Shown here piece by piece: positions 7,171 through 9,119 of a stretch of DNA of 9,119 nt. Position 1 is the first letter of the stretch; every line of letters starts with the position of its first letter. The stretch is from NCBI GenBank assembly GCA_903927415.1, contig CAIYMZ010000061.1, positions 1 through 9,119 on the forward strand. The letters are read 5' to 3'. Both the position numbers and the translations under genes were made by a program. The DNA is from an uncultured Alphaproteobacteria bacterium. GTDB taxonomy: Bacteria > Pseudomonadota > Alphaproteobacteria > Rickettsiales > UBA1997. The notes under the pieces are model-generated. The model did no database searches. It was not told the DNA's origin and was given only the letters and a program-made list of their open reading frames with translations.

Positions 7171-8220
7171 ATGATTCTCGACTCCCAGCAACTTTTGCTT
7201 GAAAAAAAATTACAACAACTAGCTTTTGATCTTGAACATCAATCTTCTAGCGGTTTTTTAAAAAAGTTTTTTTCTGAAAAAAAACAGCTCAAAAGTGTTT
7301 ATATTTACGGCGATGTTGGTCGCGGAAAATCAATGTTGATGAAGAATTTTTTCAATTCCCTGCAAGAAATTCCGAAAGTTTATTTTCACTTTAATGCCTT
7401 CATGCGCTTAATTCACGAGGCTTTACGCGATATCAGAAAAGAAAAAAGGGAGTTCGTGGATGAATTAATCGAAGCGGTAAAAAGAGTCGCAAAAAATTAT
7501 GAACTGATTTGTTTGGATGAGTTTCAAGTTGCAGATATTGCTGATGCGATGCTACTTTCGCGAATTTTTTCTCACCTATTTTTTGAAGGAATAGTGGTTA
7601 TTTTTACTTCCAATTCTCATCCACAAAAACTCTACAAAAATGGATTACAACGTGAAATTTTTTTAGAATTTGTCGATAAAATTTTATTAAAAAATTGCGA
7701 TACTTTTCACCTTGATTTGCCAGTTGATTATCGTAGCCAATACCGCAAAAACCTGACTAAACGTTATTTCATTTCTAATAAAAAAAATCGTGAAGAAGTT
7801 GAAAAAATCATTCAAAATTTAGTCAGTGCAGACAAGCCTAAATCAAAAAAATTAAAAGTTTGGGGGCGAGAAATAAAAATTAAAAAAACTTTTGGTAGAG
7901 TTGCAGTTTTTAATTTCGATGAACTTTGTTGCGTTGATTTTTCTGCCTCTGACTATCAGGCAATTTGTCAAAATTTTGATTTGATTTTTTTATTAAAAAC
8001 CCCTTCTCTTACGCCAGAAAATGTCAATGAGGCTAAGCGTTTCATGCTTTTAATCGATGAAGTTTATGAGAATAAAGTGGCTTTAATTATCTTGGCCAAA
8101 GTAAAACCAGAAAAACTTTATCAGAATGGAAATGGCTCTGAAGCCTTTCTCCGCACCGTTTCTCGTCTCAATGAAATAAGGTCTGACCACTATTGGCAGG
8201 CTAGTAAAATAAATTTTTAA
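7171..8220 (+). CDS. zapE: AFG1/ZapE-family P-loop ATPase
   Basis: This is a AAA-type ATPase of the family that includes bacterial ZapE, which acts on FtsZ rings in E. coli, and mitochondrial AFG1/LACE1, linked to turnover of respiratory-chain subunits. Visible motifs are Walker A GDVGRGKS (47-54), the family block YFHFNAFMRLIHEAL (about 71-85), Walker B LICLDEF (112-118) followed by QVADIADAMLL, the sensor TSN (146-148), and LYKNGLQR at about 154-161. The C-terminal signature RTVSRLNEIRS is present, so the protein is complete at that end. At 349 aa it is near the short end of the family: the roughly 20 residues normally found before the first helix are missing. The frame is open back to 7114 but holds no ATG, GTG or TTG, so 7171 is the best start. 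It is divergent from nuoM and 3 bp upstream of the next gene. No Shine-Dalgarno is seen. Confidence 0.93.
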   Translation: MILDSQQLLLEKKLQQLAFDLEHQSSSGFLKKFFSEKKQLKSVYIYGDVGRGKSMLMKNFFNSLQEIPKVYFHFNAFMRLIHEALRDIRKEKREFVDELIEAVKRVAKNYELICLDEFQVADIADAMLLSRIFSHLFFEGIVVIFTSNSHPQKLYKNGLQREIFLEFVDKILLKNCDTFHLDLPVDYRSQYRKNLTKRYFISNKKNREEVEKIIQNLVSADKPKSKKLKVWGREIKIKKTFGRVAVFNFDELCCVDFSASDYQAICQNFDLIFLLKTPSLTPENVNEAKRFMLLIDEVYENKVALIILAKVKPEKLYQNGNGSEAFLRTVSRLNEIRSDHYWQASKINF

Positions 8221-8223
8221 AAC

Positions 8224-9119
8224 ATGTCCAGAAGAACACTTTCAGAAGCGGAAAAAGCAGCACAAGAACAGAAGGGACAAATAGAATCCCTCAAGATTTT
8301 GGCTACTCGATTTAAAGATTTATTTCTGCGCAAAAAAACTGCGATGACGCCAGGAGAAGTGCAGTTAATCATCAACGAAGCAGTAACCGCTGGTGTTGTT
8401 GGAGTGGATGTTCTGACGCCAGCAGACATAATTAATTTTTTAAAGACGATACATAACGAGCAAAAGCATCCGGAAAATCATTACCGCCATGTTGCTGATA
8501 TGATAGGGCTGCAGGACAATGAATCTAATAAATCAGAGCAAGAGCTTGATTTTGTTGATGGGGTAGAGAACCCACTAACAGCAGGCAATGTTGAAAAATG
8601 TTTTTTTCAACAAACTTTGAAAGTTTGTCTCGATGATGAGGCCTTCATGAGCAAAAATGCGATGCAAGAGAAAGTCACAGAGAAAAATGGTTTAGATGTT
8701 TTTACTAGCGCATATGACCAAAACTCTGTCCATGATCCGCTCGGTCTTTATTTTTTAGCAAAATTTCACGAGCTTAAGGCGGCCAAAAATCTTGATAAAG
8801 ATTTAACTTACGACAAATGGAAAATTCTGGTCGACAGGGTGATTGAGGTTGGAGAGGAAGTCAAAGAAATGAGAGGAAAAGCAAAAAAACCGGCTCGTAG
8901 AATCGGGGGTGAAAGAGGTGGAGATGGTGATGAATCAGAAGCAGGAAGTGTAGGTAGAAGAAGTGGGGATGGTGATGAATCAGACGCAGGAACTGTAGGT
9001 GGAAGAAGTGGGGATGGTGATGAATCAGACGCAGGAACTGTAGGTGGAAGAAGTGGGGATGGTGATGAATCAGACGCAGGAACTGTAGGTGGAAGAAGTG
9101 GGGATGGTGATGAATCAGA
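8224..9119 (+). CDS. Unrecognised protein with C-terminal 15-residue tandem repeats (3' end outside window)
   Basis: An open frame starts with ATG at 8224 and runs 298 codons to the window edge without a stop. I do not recognise the family. Residues 1 to about 220 are hydrophilic and mostly helix-like, rich in Lys, Glu and Asp, beginning MSRRTLSEAEKAAQEQKGQI. There is no signal peptide or membrane segment, so a cytoplasmic or exported-without-Sec protein is likely. Two cysteines occur near KCFFQQTLKVC (about 125-135). A basic linker (RGKAKKPARRIGG, about 217-229) leads into repeats of the unit DGDESDAGTVGGRSG, one degenerate and at least three exact, which should be disordered. The start follows the zapE stop by 3 bp in the same frame (TAA AAC ATG), so no earlier start exists and translation is probably coupled. 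Codon use resembles its neighbours. The function is unknown; the repeat tail recalls variable surface or effector proteins only in a general way. Confidence 0.8.
   Translation, partial: MSRRTLSEAEKAAQEQKGQIESLKILATRFKDLFLRKKTAMTPGEVQLIINEAVTAGVVGVDVLTPADIINFLKTIHNEQKHPENHYRHVADMIGLQDNESNKSEQELDFVDGVENPLTAGNVEKCFFQQTLKVCLDDEAFMSKNAMQEKVTEKNGLDVFTSAYDQNSVHDPLGLYFLAKFHELKAAKNLDKDLTYDKWKILVDRVIEVGEEVKEMRGKAKKPARRIGGERGGDGDESEAGSVGRRSGDGDESDAGTVGGRSGDGDESDAGTVGGRSGDGDESDAGTVGGRSGDGDES
8590..8628. repeat. Two adjacent, overlapping perfect inverted repeats inside the unknown gene
   Basis: The arms GTTGAAAAA (8590-8598) and TTTTTCAAC (8603-8611) form a 9-bp stem with a 4-base loop. Directly after it ACAAACTTT (8610-8618) and AAAGTTTGT (8620-8628) form another 9-bp perfect palindrome around a single base. 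The two share bases 8610-8611, so in RNA they could only partly form together. They lie within coding sequence, and neither is followed by a T-tract. Confidence 0.6.
8923..9119 (+). repeat. 45-bp in-frame tandem repeat (VNTR-like)
   Basis: Units start at 8923, 8968, 9013, 9058 and 9103, the last cut off by the window end. Units two, three and four are identical base for base; the first differs at three of 45 positions. The 15 bases before 8923 resemble the end of another, decayed unit. As 45 is divisible by three, gain or loss of units keeps the frame and changes the protein by 15 residues each. Identity at synonymous positions points to recent duplication or ongoing homogenisation. The true copy number cannot be known from this window. 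Confidence 0.95.

Noticed and set aside
7266..7285. T7/A8 hairpin and possible slippery run inside zapE
   Set aside because: The frame is intact through it, and A/T runs of this kind are common across the window, so it is probably composition rather than a programmed frameshift site.
8217..8429. Minus-strand open frame opposite the start of the repeat-protein gene
   Set aside because: The plus-strand frame is far longer, is coupled to zapE and continues into an in-frame repeat array, so the minus frame is a shadow.
8923..9119. CRISPR array or RTX/calcium-binding repeats
   Set aside because: Units abut without variable spacers, so it is not CRISPR. The residues lack the GGxGxDxUx nonapeptide, and DGDESD alone does not make an EF-hand loop.

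Overview
The window is AT-rich, roughly 35-40% GC by eye, with long A and T runs inside genes. Its genes look alphaproteobacterial. The ppGpp synthetase/hydrolase has alphaproteobacterial-style motifs, a DUF6356-type small membrane protein is present, and complex I genes nuoM-nuoN stand apart from nuoL. Low GC, a dispersed palindromic repeat, a separated nuo pair and weak Shine-Dalgarno signals would fit a Rickettsiales-like or other host-associated lineage. A complete aroA means the shikimate route is probably retained, so it is not the most reduced type. The lineage is an inference; no rRNA or marker phylogeny is available here.

Layout, left to right. Bases 2-154 are the 3' end of a plus-strand gene, probably rpoZ (RNA polymerase omega). 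It is followed after 17 bp by a full-length bifunctional spoT/rsh (172-2343), so stringent-response control sits next to an RNA polymerase subunit. Bases 2344-2528 are intergenic and carry a long, nearly perfect palindromic repeat (2376-2464). A short one-helix membrane protein of the DUF6356 type (2529-2789) follows and overlaps by 12 bp the 3' end of a minus-strand unit.

The minus-strand unit reads nuoM (7065-5587), nuoN (5590-4127), aroA (4121-2778). NuoM and NuoN overlap by 4 bp, and nuoN and aroA are 5 bp apart, so this looks like one transcript. It combines two proton-pumping subunits of respiratory complex I with the sixth shikimate-pathway enzyme (EPSP synthase). A 105-bp divergent intergenic region (7066-7170) separates it from a plus-strand zapE/AFG1-type ATPase (7171-8220).

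Three bases after the zapE stop, and in the same frame, begins an unrecognised gene (8224 to beyond the window end). It encodes a lysine- and glutamate-rich, apparently cytoplasmic protein whose C-terminal part is built of 15-residue Gly/Asp/Ser/Arg repeats. These are encoded by 45-bp tandem units that are identical at the nucleotide level in the last full copies. This open-ended gene is the least explained part of the window. Everything else is recognisable housekeeping, and I do not see a clear new defence, secretion or mobile system.
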